A DNA stretch of 64,000 nt from Pyropia yezoensis (taxonomy: Eukaryota; Rhodophyta; Bangiophyceae; Bangiales; Bangiaceae): positions 5,516,882 through 5,580,881 of the forward strand of contig CM020618.1 in the NCBI GenBank assembly GCA_009829735.1. Direction: 5' to 3'. The notes under the pieces are model-generated. The model had not been told where the DNA came from, searched no databases, and worked only from the letters and a program-made list of their open reading frames with translations. Positions 10,363 to 21,870 of this stretch are shown here, piece by piece. A program made the position numbers and the translations under genes. Each line of letters starts with the position of its first letter. The first letter of the stretch is position 1.

Positions 10363-11601
10363 ATGCCCGACGCCATGTCCAAGGAGGAGGCACTCGCTGC
10401 CGATCGGCGAGATGCCCAGAGGTTGCTGGACGCGGACCCCCCCACTGGTGGTGGGAACGCAGACAACCCACTTCACTCAGTGTCCCAGATTGACATTGCG
10501 TTGCCGTCGGACGCGACTAAGGCGGCGGTAGCGGCCACTGTCAAGGACGATGCGGCGCCACCGAGCGGCAGCGGGGGCCGTGGGGCAGCTGCTGGTGGTG
10601 GCGGTACCGTGGCGTCGGCGGCGGGTGGAGGCGGCGGCGCTGCCGCAGCCGCAGCGGCGGCGGATTCGGGATTCAGCTCGGAGGTTGCCGGCATCATGTT
10701 TTTTAACTTCATCTCCAGCACCGGCATCGTGTCGGCCAACAAGTACGTCTTCCGTACGGTGGGCTTTACGTTTGCGACAACGCTGACGCTCGTGCACTTC
10801 ATTATGACCACCATGGGCCTGGCGCTGTTCGCCAAGCTCGGCTTCTTCACCGTCAAGCGGCTGGAGGTGCGCAAGGCGGCGGCACTAGCCGCGGCCGGCA
10901 TGGGCTTTGTCGTATTCTCCAACCTGTCGCTCCAGTACAACAGCGTCGGCTTTTATCAGGTCATGAAGCACCTGACAGTTGCGGCGGTGGTGGTCATTGA
11001 AGCGCTGGTCTACAAGCGCGTGCTCCCACGGCCGCTGTGGGGCTCCATCGCGTGTCTGTGTATTGGGATTGCCATCACAGGCGCAACGGACTTTGAGCTC
11101 AACATGGTGGGCACCGTGTTTGCCTGCCTCAACGTCGTGTGCACGGCCATGTACCAGATCTGGACGGGCAGCCTGCAGCGGTCGCTCGCCGCCAACCCCT
11201 TGCAGCTGCAAATGTACATTGCACCGCTGTCGGCTGTCATGATGCTGCCGTTTGTGCCGCTGCTGGATAACTACAACCCGGCCAGCCCCACCAGCATCTG
11301 GCACTTTGAAATGACGCGTAGCGCGGCAGCCGCGATTGCGCTGACAGGCGTGCTTGCGTTTTGCGTCAACGTCAGCATCTTTTGGGTCATTGGGCGCACG
11401 AGCGCGGTGACGTACAATGTGCTCGGTCACGCGAAGACGTCGACCCTGTTGATGGTTGACTTCCTCTTCTTTGGGCGGCCTGTTGAGTGGAAGAACATGA
11501 CGGGGCTGGGAATTGCCATCACGGGGGTGGTCAGTTACACGCAGACCAAGCTCCGCCTCAGCCAGCAAGCCAAGGTGGCAGGGGGCGGGGGGGGCTCGTA
11601 G
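10363..11601 (+). CDS. TPT/nucleotide-sugar transporter family protein (SLC35E3/URGT-like)
   Basis: Protein of 412 residues from the first in-frame ATG (MPDAMSKEEALAADRR). The first ~105 residues are hydrophilic and Ala/Gly-rich. From about residue 108 (FFNFISSTGIVSANKYVF) it has about ten membrane segments of the triose-phosphate translocator domain. Recognisable family stretches are TFATTLTLVHFIMTTMGL, NLSLQYNSVGFYQVMKHLT, TVFACLNVVCTAMYQIWTG, and the C-terminal AVTYNVLGHAKTS. The pattern resembles SLC35E3 and the plant UDP-rhamnose/UDP-galactose transporters more than the plastid triose-phosphate antiporters, so a Golgi nucleotide-sugar role is more likely. The substrate cannot be read from sequence. 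Single exon, divergent from the ApaG gene, convergent with the lumen-protein gene. Confidence 0.82.
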   Translation: MPDAMSKEEALAADRRDAQRLLDADPPTGGGNADNPLHSVSQIDIALPSDATKAAVAATVKDDAAPPSGSGGRGAAAGGGGTVASAAGGGGGAAAAAAAADSGFSSEVAGIMFFNFISSTGIVSANKYVFRTVGFTFATTLTLVHFIMTTMGLALFAKLGFFTVKRLEVRKAAALAAAGMGFVVFSNLSLQYNSVGFYQVMKHLTVAAVVVIEALVYKRVLPRPLWGSIACLCIGIAITGATDFELNMVGTVFACLNVVCTAMYQIWTGSLQRSLAANPLQLQMYIAPLSAVMMLPFVPLLDNYNPASPTSIWHFEMTRSAAAAIALTGVLAFCVNVSIFWVIGRTSAVTYNVLGHAKTSTLLMVDFLFFGRPVEWKNMTGLGIAITGVVSYTQTKLRLSQQAKVAGGGGGS

Positions 11602-12305
11602 AGACATTGGCGCGATATCCTTTTCGGGTTCGGTGGGCTGGGGGGGGGAAAGGCGGGCGGTGTTTGGCAGTCATTCTCGGGTGCTCCTCTCTATTGTTTT
11701 ATGACCTTGTGGAGCGACTATTTTGTGTTAGATACACCCATGATAGTCGACACCTCGGGTTGTCGGGAGGGCGCGCGGGTAGGGTGCCCGATCCCTGGGG
11801 GAGTGTGTCAGCGCGGTAGAACCCAGAAAGATGGGACGCAGGAGGAACGCAGAAGAGGAGGGAGACTAGACCGCCAGTAGACGGGTCTCTAAGATCCGTA
11901 TACTGACGGAGGAGGGGGAACGCTTCCCACTGCCTTACACTCTAACATTGGCTACCCCTGCTCTTGACTGCGGAACTAAGTGCCACAAGGAGGCCATGGG
12001 CAGTACCGTAAAGCACACACCGCCCGACATCACGTCCTGCGACTTCCCTCGCGTGGTCCTCTGCATCGCCGCCATGGTATATTGCCGCGGTGCAGCGCCG
12101 TCATTGTCAACGCGGTGCCGTCCGGGGAAAGTGGTTGGCGGCATTGCCCCTCATGTCTGCACATAAAATGAAAGCACCAATTCAATGGTTCCCCCCCGCC
12201 CCCACCCTACCCCGCGCCTGCCCCTTCCCACCTGCCCGAGCCCCACTCGTCATTCCCCCACTCCAAGCCCTTTTTCGAGCCTCGCTCCCCACTCCTCCAC
12301 CGTGC
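11602..12305. other. Convergent intergenic region
   Basis: About 700 bases between the stop codons of two convergent genes. No supported gene, RNA or repeat seen. Probably the two 3' UTRs. Confidence 0.4.
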
Positions 12306-13007
12306 TCACTTCGTGAGCCCCTCAAACAGCTGCAAGACGCGGGCGTAGCGGGTCACGACTTCATCCAGCTTCTCCTTGCTCTTTTCCGCAAGGCCCCGCT
12401 TAGTGGGTTCGAGCTCCGTAAAGCCGATGGAGTAGACTTGAAAGTCCACCGCCCCGATGCCCGACGTAATCTCGTCGACCCCATCGTCAAGGGCATCGAG
12501 GACCTCCGGGTCTGCGCCCGCCGCCGATGCTGCTCTACTGGCCGCCTCAAACGTCTTGCGGATGTTGAGCAACGGAGACTTGAGACCAACGGTACCTAGC
12601 TCCCGCCGCACATCGTCACCATTGGTGACGAGAGTGTCCCACCGCTCCTGAAGGGACTGCAGCGTCTGCGCGCCGGCGCGGAGTTGGGGGAGGTACGCCT
12701 CAACGCGAGTCAGGTCTCCTTTGGGAGCCCACAAGTCGCCTCGTGCGTCAACAGGGTACATGGCAGCCGCCGCGGGGTCGGGGCGCCCGCCTGTCGCCGC
12801 GAAGCCAGCGGCGGCCGCCGAAACGGCGGCCAAGCCAGCCAGCGCTGCGCGGCGAGAGATGAAAGTGGGGGAGGCGGGGGAAGGGGGGGAAGGCACGGCT
12901 GGGCGCACCGTACCCATTCGGGGGGAGACGCCGGTGCGCGGCAGAACGAGCCGCAGCTGCCGGCGCAGGCTGGCAGTCTGACCGAAAGGGGCAACAAAAG
13001 CCGCCAT
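12306..13007 (-). CDS. Thylakoid-lumen protein with twin-arginine signal, PsbQ-like helical bundle candidate
   Basis: Protein of 233 residues; I chose the ATG giving MAAFVAPFGQTASLRRQL because it begins a good plastid transit peptide, while the upstream extension is low-complexity. Residues ~48-80 form a lumen signal with an arginine pair (SRRAALAGLAAVSAAAAGFA) and an alanine-rich cleavage site (DPAAAA). This implies Tat-dependent import. The mature part is about 150 residues, acidic, and predicted largely helical (LTRVEAYLPQLRAGAQTLQ, SPLLNIRKTFEAA, KEKLDEVVTRYARVLQLF). Size, targeting and four-helix pattern fit the PsbQ-like family of photosystem II extrinsic proteins, such as PsbQ' of red algae, but I do not recognise a diagnostic motif. 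It could be another lumenal helical protein. Targeting is firm, identity tentative. Confidence 0.68.
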   Translation of the reverse strand: MAAFVAPFGQTASLRRQLRLVLPRTGVSPRMGTVRPAVPSPPSPASPTFISRRAALAGLAAVSAAAAGFAATGGRPDPAAAAMYPVDARGDLWAPKGDLTRVEAYLPQLRAGAQTLQSLQERWDTLVTNGDDVRRELGTVGLKSPLLNIRKTFEAASRAASAAGADPEVLDALDDGVDEITSGIGAVDFQVYSIGFTELEPTKRGLAEKSKEKLDEVVTRYARVLQLFEGLTK

Positions 13008-15184
13008 GACGCTTCGAGTCGGGCGCAGGGCGGGCCGGCGACGCCGTGAAGGGCAGGCGACCAGGCCGCAGCAGCAGCACGGGCAGAGCAGACAGGCAGG
13101 GTCAAGAAGCTGGCTGGAAAGGGGCACGGGGAGAAGCGCTGGCAGGGCTATGACAAGCCGGATGTTGCCGAGTGCAGGCCAGGCTGGGTGAGCGACGAAG
13201 GCGAGGGTGGCCGGTGCGGACGGGAGGGACGGGGGGGGCACGCGGATGAGAATGCTGAAGATGCGGCACACATCTCACTGGACCCTCATGGCTTGGAGAC
13301 CAGCCAACAGCCAGTGGTCACACACAGCACACGTGGCAATCAATCGGTTTCTAAATTTGAAGCACGGCAGGACACATTTGGGTAGTTATCTGTAGTACTT
13401 GTGTCAAGCTGGTGCGCTCCACCTGCAGCAAGTTTGACAACAGGGGGCTGTTCAAGGATATCTGCCCAGGGTATTACAAGAGTATTGATCGAGTTCGTTT
13501 TCCAATCAGCGGAGGTACCTCGATTGGGGTTCCGCGGTATACTGTTGTCGTAAAGGGTGCTGTGCATAGAAAAAGAACTGTAGGTATTGGGCGCTAAGGA
13601 ATAGTCCCAGAGTTGAGAGGCTATAATTGTCGGGGTTGTTACTAAAGAGTATCGTGGAGGAGGCAATAGCTACGCCTCGTGTGCACACGTGTAAGGGATA
13701 AATCATCTATCTTCAACTCCAGGAAGGAGAGGATGGGGACGAGCCACCTTAAGCGTACGAGGCAGGGCCGGCCCGGCAGGCACGCAACAGTGGGCTCTTG
13801 TTGTCTGCGCCGACGTGTCCGCTGAAATCGCCGCTGCATCCGCTGCCGCCGACACCGCCTCGCGGCCGTCGTTGTCTACTCGATGGCCGTGGCAAAGAGA
13901 TCGCCCGCTCGTGTCACGTCGTGGCCAGTTGCAACTTGGCCTTCCATCTGAGGAGGCGTTCCCCGATGCCGAAGAGTGCAGGATTACGCGCGATGGCGTC
14001 CAGCGGTGCGGTGATGGCAGCGATAATGACGCGATGGTGGCGGTGGGCCAGGAGGGAATAGTGTCGCCGTCCCCGTGTATGTCAGCCACGTCACGTCCAC
14101 GGTAGGCTACGCTGTCGTTGCCTGGCAGCCGGGAGCTGGGTGACGCGAGCTGAGCCCGACTGCTACCTTCTGGGCTTCTTGTGACGTTATGCTACACGTG
14201 AAACCCACGATGGTATTACATTCCACCTAAGAATATACAAACGTTCTATAATCATTGCTCGAATTGGGCTGTACATTACGGCCCCAGAGCATACGCTCGA
14301 GAGTCTTGCAGCCCTGAATTATCCGCAGGATAGACTTCGACAATTTCCGATGCTGCTTCCGAGTCTGGATCAGGTTGAAAACAGGATAGAAAGCAGCAGA
14401 AATGTTCCGGAGTCGCCCACGAACGATCCATGTCATTCTTCAGATGACTGGTTGAACGACATTCGAAGAACCGTTCGAGGCGCGCCCCAGTGTTTTTCAA
14501 GGACATTGTCTTGAAAACAGCGTCAGCGGAACTAATACCCCTCCTGGAAGTTCGACACGAACCCTTCCACAGCCCCAGATAACGGCGGACCTGTGGGTTC
14601 AGCGGCGAACATGGCTCATATCCCACGCATGACGCATTCGCACGACTTCTGACTCAATGCAACATTTTCAATGGACAAAGACACGTCCCGAGGGCAATCA
14701 ATATTCGACAACGAGCACGATAGAACGCGTTTGAGTCGAGCACGTGGCAGTCCGTGTTCTTTGCGACCACCGCAAACTGCACCAGTACAGGAGCTGTTTT
14801 GTGGATACAAGAATCGTTGATGGTTCTCGTTAGAGCACGTCTAGCGACGTCGCCCCAGAGCTCTGAAATGGCCATTTCAGGATGCCACGTAGGACAACGT
14901 GGCCGCCTGCGGTTGGCGGACGGGGTCGAGCCATCCGTGAGCCATACGCAAAGAGAGCGACGATTGTACTTGATGCGGGGACAGGGGCTACATGCTTAAA
15001 ACAGGTCCATCTGAACATATTTGGAGTCGGTATTGGCGGTCGCGTGTGTTCTCGCGGCCGCGACGGCCGCTGCCGCTCGTCGTCCACAGCCCCACCGTTG
15101 AACCACGGACAGCGCCGAAGTACCCCAAACTGTGCCCAAAGGTACGTGGTTTCGTCTAGAATGCTGCGATACTACCCACATCCG

Positions 15185-15973
15185 TTAAATGTTTTGCATA
15201 TTGTGCAGACACGTTGCAAGATTACGATGGGCTAAGCAGTGAACCATGGATTCAGGGTGCCACGTGACAGAAACGTGGCGGGCAATCACGCGCGGTACAC
15301 TTGGCAACAGGATGTGCTCGTCCCTGGAGAGGGATGCGCGGAAGCTTGTGCGGTGGTCCGCGACCGAGGCGGACGGGCGCTCTCTGGCGTGGGAGCACAC
15401 GTCACCGCCATGCACGGCTCTGCCGGAGGAGTCCAGCAGCTCCGGAGGATCGCCAAATGTGATTTCTAGTCTTTCAATGACAACGTTTCTGTTTCGGTGC
15501 GACCAGCGGCGGCTGGAGGGCCTCTGTGCCGGTTGAGAGATCATCCGCCGCACATATTATTTTGGACTGAACTTCACGCTGAAGTTTGCGGTGTAGCGCC
15601 AGACGAGCCGCCCTCGCTGACCCCGAAATTTTACATCTCTTGCCTGTGCGGCCTCGACACGGATTCCCGTGGAAGGAACGCGTGGTCTACAGCGCGTCGC
15701 CTTGCGCAACCACCGCTTGCCATCTGCCACCTGCGTTTTGCATGTGAGCCCCTCAGCCGTCCGGAGAGACACCTTCGTGGACTGGCGCGAGAGTTTGGCC
15801 AACACAGACTCGCGGCACGAGCAATCAGCGGCAGCGTCAACGCAGGCGGTGATGTCCACTCCCACAGCGCCCACGTACGGTTCGTTGCACCTCCCTGCGC
15901 ATGACGATGCATAGAAATGAGGCCCCCATGCTATCCCGACTGAGAAAGGTGTAGATAGGGGGTACCTGTCCAA
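15185..15973 (-). pseudogene. Possible broken gene of unknown function
   Basis: Two minus-strand frames (15,973-15,557 and 15,553-15,185) are in the same phase, separated by one stop codon near 15,557. The translation has balanced composition, unlike the Arg/Pro-rich shadows elsewhere. It includes cysteine-bearing CNEPYVGAVGVDITACVDAA and an RNVVIERLEITFGDPPELLD stretch downstream of the stop. I recognise no family. It may be a decayed gene, a transposon relic, or a chance open frame in a less GC-rich stretch. Confidence 0.25.
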
Positions 15974-16562
15974 TCACAGAGGAGCACCATTTGCAACGAC
16001 TGCGACGTGTGGCGCATCGGGTGGCAGATCCTCCCTTCCTCGCCGGGAGATTCTTTGCGGGGCAAAAAGCAGGACCGATCCCTCAGGGGGGTCCTCAGAT
16101 CAGTGTCGGTGAGCTCGACGGGATTTCTGCTGTAGCGTGGGGGGCGGTCCACTGGCCCACTGTGGGGGAAAGGGGGCGGGGGGCACCGGGCGCGCCGGCT
16201 GTCTCAGGCCAGGCGCCTCCCAGGCACCCCAAATAGCGCATGCGCAGAGTGCTGCGCCTCAGGCGCCCCAAAACAACGCACGCGCAGAGCGCTTGCGAGG
16301 CGCTGACAAGTGGGTGCCCCACGACGTCCGCGGTCGTGAAGGGGGTGTGTGCGGGGCGGGCCGGGGGGCACTACCCAGGATGCAGGGGCGAGGCGGTGGG
16401 GGCGGGAGCGACTGTGGCCAGCGGGGCGGTGGGTGGGGGGCACCCTCCACCAACGTCTTCTAGTGTAAATTGGAGCTGGGCCTCGCGCGGGGAGCTGAGC
16501 AGCGGCGAGGGCGCGGTCAGCAAGGTGGCCGAAACCGGTCACCGTCGCGGGCGAGCAGAGAA

Positions 16563-16826
16563 GGGTGGTGATGCGGGGGAGCGACGTTCTCGCGCCGCGC
16601 GCCGTGGGGCCGCCGCCACGTGGGCGCCCAGGCCTATCCATCAGTTTTGAACGTGAGTGGGCGGGGGAGAAGTCGAGGACGGGGGAGCAGGGAAGAGTGG
16701 TGAGGCGGGGGAGCGACTTTCTCGCGACGCGTGCCGTGGGGCCGCCGCCACGTGGGCGCCCCGGCCTATCCATTAGTTTTGAACGTGAGTGGGCGGGGGA
16801 GGAGTCGAGGACGGGGGGGTACGAGT
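16563..16826. repeat. 132-bp tandem duplication
   Basis: Two adjacent copies with a period of 132 bases, aligned on ccgccgccacgtgggcgcc (from 16,609 and 16,741) and on the following ttttgaacgtgagtgggcgg. They differ at several bases, so the duplication is not very recent. Confidence 0.85.
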
Positions 16827-17626
16827 GTTTGCGCAGCCAGCGCAGGAAAGCGCGGCGCGATGTCTCTGGCGCTCGAGCCGCCACAAGATGGTCGGCTCGT
16901 GCTGTCCACCAACGTCGCGGGGGTGTGATCTATCGGAGGGTACACTTTGCACCCTGCAGCCGCTGCTACAGTAGCGTGATCCCTTTTCTAGGTGCCAACC
17001 ACTGGGGTGCGGGAGGTCCAACCCTCGCCCTCTTCCCCACGATCCCCTCCGCCGTCACTCTCGTGGTTCCCCCCCCCCCGCCCCCCGCCCCCCCCGCTCC
17101 AAGCGCCTCCAACCCACCCGCTGCCGATTCCTTTCACCCACAACGAGCGCGCTGCCGCCACGCCTGGCCCTGTGTGTGTGGTTTGCGCTGTGGGACCCCC
17201 CGCTCTCCCCCACGCGGGTCCATGCACCGTGCTACACCTTCCTCACCGCTCCCCAGAACGTGCACGTGCCGTGGGACCCCCAATCGGAACTGTTGGGGCA
17301 GTTTCACCCTGGTGCCTACGCTATCGTCACGGCGGCTGCGGCGTCGAGGCAGCCTTCCGCACCCCCCCCCCACGCACGACTATTTTAGGGGGTGAAATGG
17401 GGCGGCGACGCCGGCGCTCCACTCCTTCATCCTCATCGGCACGCACCATCCCCCCCCCTCCCTCACCCTGCTACTCAGAAGTGGAGGACGACGGTCGACC
17501 GCGTCGCTGGCGGCGCCGTCGCTCCCCGACGCGGCACAGGCAGGGTGCGCTCGTCCCACGCCGGACGCGTGTCTCCCCCCCGCAAACCTGCAGGGCGACG
17601 GCGGCGGCCGTGCTCGTCCGCGCCTG

Positions 17627-19297
17627 GTGTCGCCGGCACGACAAGAGTTTGGACGTCGGCTGGGGCTCGGAAGCCGTCCGGGCCCACCGTTGACCCCTCC
17701 GCGCGGCCCACGACGGATTTCCACACCCCCTCCCCCGACCATAAGCCGTGGTCGGGGTTCGAACAAGTCCCCGGGGCCACGGGCGCCACCGGGGTATCCA
17801 TCGCCCCCTCACCGCCCACGAGAGCCGTTTGTGGGGGGACAGAACTGGAATCAGGACCGGGAGGGGGGCGGCCTGGGCAGCCGACCCGGCCCGCCCCCGT
17901 GGTTGCCATCGCCCCCTCACCGCCCGCGAGAGCCGCTTGTGGGGGGACGGGACTGGGACCGGGACCGGGAGAGGGGCGGCGTGGGCAGCCGACCCGGCCC
18001 GCCGCCGCAGGGGCAGCGGCCGTGGGATCAGCGTGCGCCACCGCCTCTGGAGAGGCCACCGCCCCACTTACATCGGGAAGGGGGTTGGCGGCAGGAGACC
18101 GGGGAGTCTTTGGAGCAGGAGCGGCAGGTGGGGGAGGGCTGGCTGAGGCACGGCGCCGGACCGGCAGGCTGGGGTCCGCGGCCGCGGTCGCCCCCGCGCT
18201 GGACGGGACTCCCGCCGGGGCGTCTTGGGGGCACGCGGGACCTGTTAGCGCCGCGCGACCCTGCTCGCCAGGGGTACCCCCCCGAGTTTGGCGCGTGGCG
18301 GAGCGGACCCGACGGTACGGCGTACGCGCCGCCGAGGCCGCCGCCGCCGCCGCCGCACGAGAGCGGGCGCGAGTGGTGGCCGCCGAGCGAGCCGAGGTCG
18401 CTGTGGCAGCGTCGTGCGACGCCACTGACGCCGACTCGGCGGGCGAGTCGTGGGCAGCTGACGCTGAGGAGGACGCCTTCACCGGACGCTGGCCGCTCGA
18501 CGGGGCAGCCTCCCGAGCCGCCCGCGTCGCCGACGCCCCAACCGACAGCACCGACACAACCCCAGGCGACAGCGACGGCCCAGGTGGTACCTGGTGGGCA
18601 CGCCTCGGCTCCTCCACGTGCCGAGACATTAACCGCACCGCTTACGACGACGACGCCGCGGCCGCCCTACCCGCCCTTCCTACCGGTGGGCCCAGCGCCT
18701 CCAGCGCACCACCTGTACCGGTGGGCGCTGCTGTCGACCCCGCAGCCCCAAGGAGCAGCGGCAGCTGCACCGCCGACCACAGGCTTCCCGTCCCCGCAGG
18801 CGGCAGCTAAGCAAGCAGCGGGGCAGTACCCGCTCTTCAACTACCCGCCGGCGACGGTGACGCACGCCGTCGTGCCGCCACAACCGTTGCAGACCACCCA
18901 CACGGAAGCAACGCTGGCTGTCGCGCAGCCTCCTCTCTTCCAGCCGCCGCCCTAGACGGCGGTGGCGCAGCCGCAGTTTCAAGTACCGCAGGCGGCGGCG
19001 CCTCAGGCGGCCGCGCCGCCCACACCTGTGGCCGCGCAGGTCTTGCGCGGGGCGGCAGGAGTGCCAACATGGTCTCTCGCGCCGCCGCCCTGGTGGCAAC
19101 AGCCGCACGTGCAGCAGCAGCCGCAGATGCAGCTCCCGCTGCAGGCGCCGCCGGCGCCGCCGATCTTTGTCCAGCTGCCGCCGCCGCCCCCACCGCCCCC
19201 GCCGCCTCCGCCGCCCCCGCCGCCTCCGCCGCCGCCGCCTCCACCCCCGCCGCCGGCGCCACCCCCGCCCCCGCCCCCGCCCCCCGACCAGTACTGA
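17627..19297 (+). pseudogene. Proline-rich N-terminal part of the Harbinger accessory gene, with in-frame TAG
   Basis: A 442-codon frame ends at a TAG at 18,953, but coding-like sequence continues in the same phase (VAQPQFQVPQ, VPTWSLAPPPWWQQPHVQQQ) to 19,297, where it enters a polyproline tract and stops. Composition is Pro/Gln/Trp/Tyr-rich with internal repeats (SPPHRPREP...VGG...W). The first codon used here is GTG. A plausible real ATG is at 17,397 in another phase, which would need an indel. The frame leads directly into the Myb-like frame, offset by one base inside the polyproline tract, so both may be parts of one original gene. Function of the Pro-rich part is unknown. Confidence 0.5.
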
Positions 19298-20922
19298 GCG
19301 GCGCAGCCGTCTCGGGGGGGGCCTGCGTGGTCGGCAACACGGTGGCGGCGCGGAGCACACAGGACGGCGCTGACTCCGTGTCGAACGTGCTGGCGGGGAT
19401 GGCGGCGCGTCACAAGCAGCGTATTGCGGCGGCGCGGGCTGCCGGCCGAGAGGCAGCCGGTCGGGCGCGCTACACTCGTGCTGGCCAAGGTTTAGGGCCT
19501 CCTCCTTCTGAGCGGGCCCCTGCTGTGGGCTCTGTGGCTCCCTCCCCAGCAGGCCAATCCCCTGGAGGCGGCGGCTCATGTGCGCGTCGAGGGACTGCAC
19601 TGGCGATCGAGCGCAAGAAGCGGGGCAGCAGCGGAGGGCGGGGAAAGGAGTGGACCCGCGGCGAACGGGTGGCCCTCTGTCGCGCTGTACGCGAGGCAAC
19701 TCTGAACGGCTTGCTCGCTGCTGATCAGCAGAAGGAGGACTACTGGGGCAAGATGCTCGTCGCCATGGCCGAGCAGACGCCCGAGAATCTAACGGGCAAC
19801 CAGCTGGCCGAGCGCTGGGGTCAGCGCACCTGGAACGCACTCTTAGTTGAGTTCACCCGCAACATCAGCCCCTGCTGCCAGCGGTTTGCCCACTTCTATC
19901 ACGTCGCGTCGACGACGGCAACGGGCAATATGGACGAGGACGGTATCCTGAGCTCGGCGCGGTCGCTTTACTCGGCGGCCGCCATGTACGCCGCGGAGCA
20001 TGCAGACGCTATCAAGGACGCCAATCTCAAGAAGGAAGGCAGGGCGGTGCCTGTGCGGCGGTCCCGCCTCGTGCCCCAAAACTGGGAGCCGTGCTTGCAG
20101 GAGCTCAAAGCGCTTGACAAGTACAGCAGCGCCGCTGCCAACCCTGATATCGAGCGCTCCTTCCTGGACGGTCTTCTGAGCGACGACGGCTCGGATGCGA
20201 CGGAGAATGACGAGAGCGGAGACACTGCGGACGCGGGAGGGGGAGTTGCTGCGGGGGCTGAGGAGCCGCGGGCCCGACCTGTGCGAGGACCTGCGCTGAT
20301 GGACCGCCCCGCAATGGGTCGCAAGGCCCTCAAGCGCCGCCTGGTCGACGACAACGCGGAGGCGGCGTCCCTCGCCGCCTGTGACAAGTCGATGCGAGTG
20401 GTGGCGCAGTCGCTCGCTCGTCGTAACGAGCTAGGGGAGGAGGCGCAGAAGCTGGAGAAGCAGCGGATGGCGCTCGACGTTTTTATCCGGGCGGAGAACA
20501 AGCACACCCCCGAGGGGTTGGCGTTCCAAGCGCGCATGCTGGCGACAATGGCTGCGTTTGGCGTCGAGCCCGCGGTCGCTTCCAGTGCGTGCGTTGCTGG
20601 TGGTGATGCCGGCGCGACTGCTAGTGAGGCGGCTCGCGTGGGCGACTGCGAGGACGAGGATGAGGACGGCGGCATTGTCGTGGCTGGGGCGCCTGAGCCG
20701 ATCGCCGCCAGCTAGACCCCGGCCAACAAAGCACGCGGCGCCAAGTCAGTGGCGACTAAGACGGCGCTGGCAGATGCGGCGTTACGCGCCGCCGCAACGA
20801 TTGACCTGACCTTCCCGCCCACCATGGGCGGGCACGCGAGCGGTACAGGTGCAGAGGTCGCTGATGACGACTGGGCAAGCGGCAGCACTGCTGAACGTGG
20901 AAACGAAAAGGACAAGCTGTGA
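19069..20922 (+). pseudogene. Harbinger Myb/SANT-like DNA-binding protein, with in-frame TAG near the end
   Basis: The frame runs from ATG 19,069 to a TAG at 20,713 (548 residues). After that codon 68 more coding-like codons (TPANKARGAKSVATKTALAD..., ending ERGNEKDKL) lead to a TGA at 20,920. The trihelix/Myb-SANT-like domain is at about residues 190-285: KEWTRGERVALCRAVREAT, DYWGKMLVAMAEQ, LAERWGQRTWNALLVEF. This spacing matches the Myb-like proteins of PIF/Harbinger transposons. An acidic stretch and a coiled-coil-like C-terminal part (ARRNELGEEAQKLEKQRMAL) follow. It would bind transposon ends and partner the transposase encoded on the other strand. The first ~100 residues are Ala/Pro-rich and may belong to another phase. 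Whether the TAG is decay or read through is open. Confidence 0.6.
19170..19292 (+). repeat. CCG/CCN polyproline microsatellite
   Basis: A run of ccg and ccc triplets encoding an uninterrupted proline tract in one phase. It is the probable site of the one-base phase change between the Pro-rich and Myb-like frames. Confidence 0.85.
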
Positions 20923-21429
20923 GGACCGGCACAGAGAGAACGAGAAGAAGTGGCGGCGCATGCGCGCCGGCGCCCCGCCCGCTGTACTGCCCGACGGGGC
21001 CACGACCATCACCCACGCGTATGCCTGCTTGTATGTTTCGCCTTTCTTGATTGATTGTTTGTACTTGCTGTTGTAGATGGACCCGCGTACGCATGTGCAC
21101 CTGCTGTTGCTGTACCAGCGGCACGCCTGTGCCCCTGCTGTATAAGAAGCCGCACACACCTGTGAACCTGCATGCTTTTTTTTTTTTACCCGAGTTGGTC
21201 GCGGGTTTTTTTTTTTTTCCTACTGGACAACTTTGCCTTCTTGCGCGGCCCACCAAACTCATCGTCCCCCCCTTCCTTTCCCCTCTTCCTTCCTATAGTC
21301 CCCATCGCCAAGTCGTATGTAGCTCTCCTGGCCAACAGCGCTTTCCACAACCACTCTGTAGCCAGCATTACGCGGCCAGGCCGTCTCTGACAGAAACGTT
21401 GTCCCTTTCGCCGCGCACAAACGTCAGGA

Positions 21430-21870
21430 GTGCGACCAGCAGGGAGTGGGCGCCAACCCGGCGTGCCGGCCGTGCGCAGGCCGTGCGGCGGGCAGGCAGC
21501 GGGGAGCGGGCGCCACCCCCGGGTGCCGGCCGTGGGAAGGCCGTGCGGTGGCCGGCAGCCGCCGGCTAGGGGGAAGAGGGGCCACGCCGGTGCGCTGGGC
21601 GTGGCTTGGATGGCGGCGGGCAGGCAGCGGCCGGCCCGGGAGGAGAGGAGCCACGCCGGTGGGGCGGCGGCTGCTTCGCTGGCGGGGGCATGCAGCTCGG
21701 GGTAGGCGCCACGCCGGGGTGCGGGCCGTTGGGCGACCGTGCGGCGGCCGGCACCGGCCGGCCTGGGGGAGTGGCGCCACGCCGGTGCGGCGGCGGTGGC
21801 ACTGACGGAGGTGGGCAGGCAGTGGCCTGCCTGGGAGAAGGGGCGCCAGGACGCCTCCGCAGGTAGCAGC
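21430..21870. repeat. Degenerate GC-rich minisatellite at the transposase 3' end
   Basis: Repeated gcgggcgccac(g/c)ccgg-type units with variants of gtgccggccgtg, spaced tens of bases apart. Read on the minus strand they add Pro/Arg-rich low-complexity residues to the transposase C-terminus. Confidence 0.6.

Larger units (their letters stand above)
13008..17396. other. Gene-poor region, mostly unassigned
   Basis: From about 13,320 to 16,000 the composition is clearly less GC-rich than its surroundings and no gene could be supported, except a weak minus-strand frame at 15,185-15,973 listed separately. Palindromic ccacgt...acgtgg motifs occur at 14,885 and 15,260. From 16,140 the DNA is again very GC-rich and contains a tandem duplication. 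Probably decayed mobile DNA. Confidence 0.4.

Noticed and set aside
9440..10531. 363-codon plus-strand frame upstream of the TPT transporter
   Set aside because: Arg/Pro/Ser shadow in C-rich promoter DNA; overlaps the real transporter start in another phase.
17392..18810. 472-codon plus-strand and 387-codon minus-strand frames overlapping the Pro-rich gene
   Set aside because: Composition is Gly/Ala/Arg-driven, and only the 17,627 phase has Gln/Trp/Tyr-bearing sequence that continues past its stop.
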